Assembly (NCBI GenBank): GCA_039545355.1
Contig: BCJJ01000003.1
Coordinates: 1,261,092-1,325,091 of the forward strand
Origin: Trichosporon coremiiforme
Lineage: Eukaryota; Basidiomycota; Tremellomycetes; Trichosporonales; Trichosporonaceae
Length of the DNA: 64,000 bases
Reading direction: 5' to 3'
Part shown: in pieces, positions 63,576 through 64,000 of the stretch
Position numbering within the stretch: the stretch's first letter is position 1
Layout of the letters: every line of letters begins with the position of its first letter
Notes under the pieces: model-generated
What the model was told of the DNA's origin: nothing
Databases searched by the model: none
What the model saw: the letters and a program-made list of their open reading frames with translations, nothing else
Position numbers and translations under genes: made by a program

Positions 63576-64000
63576 ATGGTCCTCAACCTCCCCGTACGTA
63601 CACTGCTGCACCTGCACCTCTGTCACGATCCGACCGCAGCGACGACCTGGCAAACACGCATCGCATCGATACTGCCTTCCCCGCCTTCCTCGCTGCGAAG
63701 CTCGTCGCTGGCAGTCGGTAAAGCTGGATCGTGAACATGACACAAGCGCTCTGCATACCCCTACAGTGATCTCGAACTAACGCATCAGGCTGGCGTCGTT
63801 ACTGGCAAGAACCTTCGTGCCCTCATGGCCGATGCCAAGAAGAACAAGGTGAGTACATAGCAGTTTGCCTGCCGGGGAAGACAGCTGGGAACCACGAAGT
63901 GTCTGCGGGACGAGATCGAGCGCAGTCGGCCAGACAGTCCGCTGTGTTTGCACACACATACTCTGCAGTCCGCTCAGATCTCAATGCGACCACCCCTCAG
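63576..64000 (+). CDS. FBA1: Fructose-bisphosphate aldolase class II, 5' part only
   Basis: Glycolytic enzyme that splits fructose-1,6-bisphosphate. Only the first two exons lie in the window: 63576-63593 (MVLNLP) and 63789-63848 (AGVVTGKNLRALMADAKKNK), joined in phase 0 across a 195-nt intron with a CTAACGCATCAG end. AGVVTG-LRAL resembles the N-terminus of fungal class II aldolases, which is the basis of the name; the catalytic domain is outside the window. The next intron begins with GTGAGT at 63849 and may end at the CAG at 63998-64000. A short first exon followed by a longer intron, and the C-rich leader, fit a strongly expressed gene. Confidence 0.72.

Overview
The window reads as nuclear DNA of a GC-rich basidiomycete yeast. 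Gene content, intron style and the Cryptococcus-like proteins fit Tremellomycetes, most likely Trichosporonales; this is inference, as no marker gene was compared. Introns are numerous and tiny (typically 34-60 nt), with GTRNG donors, a CTNAC branch site and an AG close behind. I rebuilt gene models by hand from these signals. Each model with several exons keeps one reading frame through every join and has a total coding length divisible by three. Several genes, such as RPB10, DAD4 and CMC2, do not appear as long open frames at all.

Layout. 0-4.1 kb: a tandem pair of lineage-type F-box-like proteins and an unrecognised four-exon gene, all on the minus strand. 6.1-9.7 kb: a cyclic-nucleotide phosphodiesterase with a worn receiver-like domain. 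10.0-19.2 kb: separase (ESP1), RPB10, the proteasome assembly factor PAAF1/RPN14 and the DASH subunit DAD4. 20.3-22.1 kb: a broken secreted gene (two peptidoglycan-binding-like repeats, a poly-glycine linker and a phospholipase A2 fold) and a small His-rich membrane protein with a PPxY motif. 22.4-32.3 kb: ADE4, VPS54, a BAH-domain DNA cytosine methyltransferase and a one-pass membrane protein. 33.3-41 kb: a conserved phospho-type protein and three mitochondrial genes, CMC2, ZIM17 and NUC1. 41.2-49.9 kb: septin CDC11, COG3, SPC25 and the NDR kinase DBF2. 52.8-59.1 kb: an LRR protein and a C2H2 zinc-finger protein. 59.5-61.4 kb: four intron-containing tRNA genes. The window ends inside the first exons of the aldolase gene FBA1.

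How the genes fit together. Most are housekeeping genes. Five act in chromosome segregation or cytokinesis (separase, DAD4, SPC25, septin, DBF2), two in Golgi tethering (VPS54, COG3) and three in mitochondria (CMC2, ZIM17, NUC1). I see no metabolic gene cluster, transposon or CRISPR array.

Most unusual points: the ADE4 start codon is itself split by an intron; the catalytic cysteine codon of the methyltransferase spans a splice junction with a GTGGGT donor; the phospholipase-type gene keeps its TATA box and a 330-codon frame but carries three in-frame stops; and the phosphodiesterase carries a degenerate receiver-like domain.
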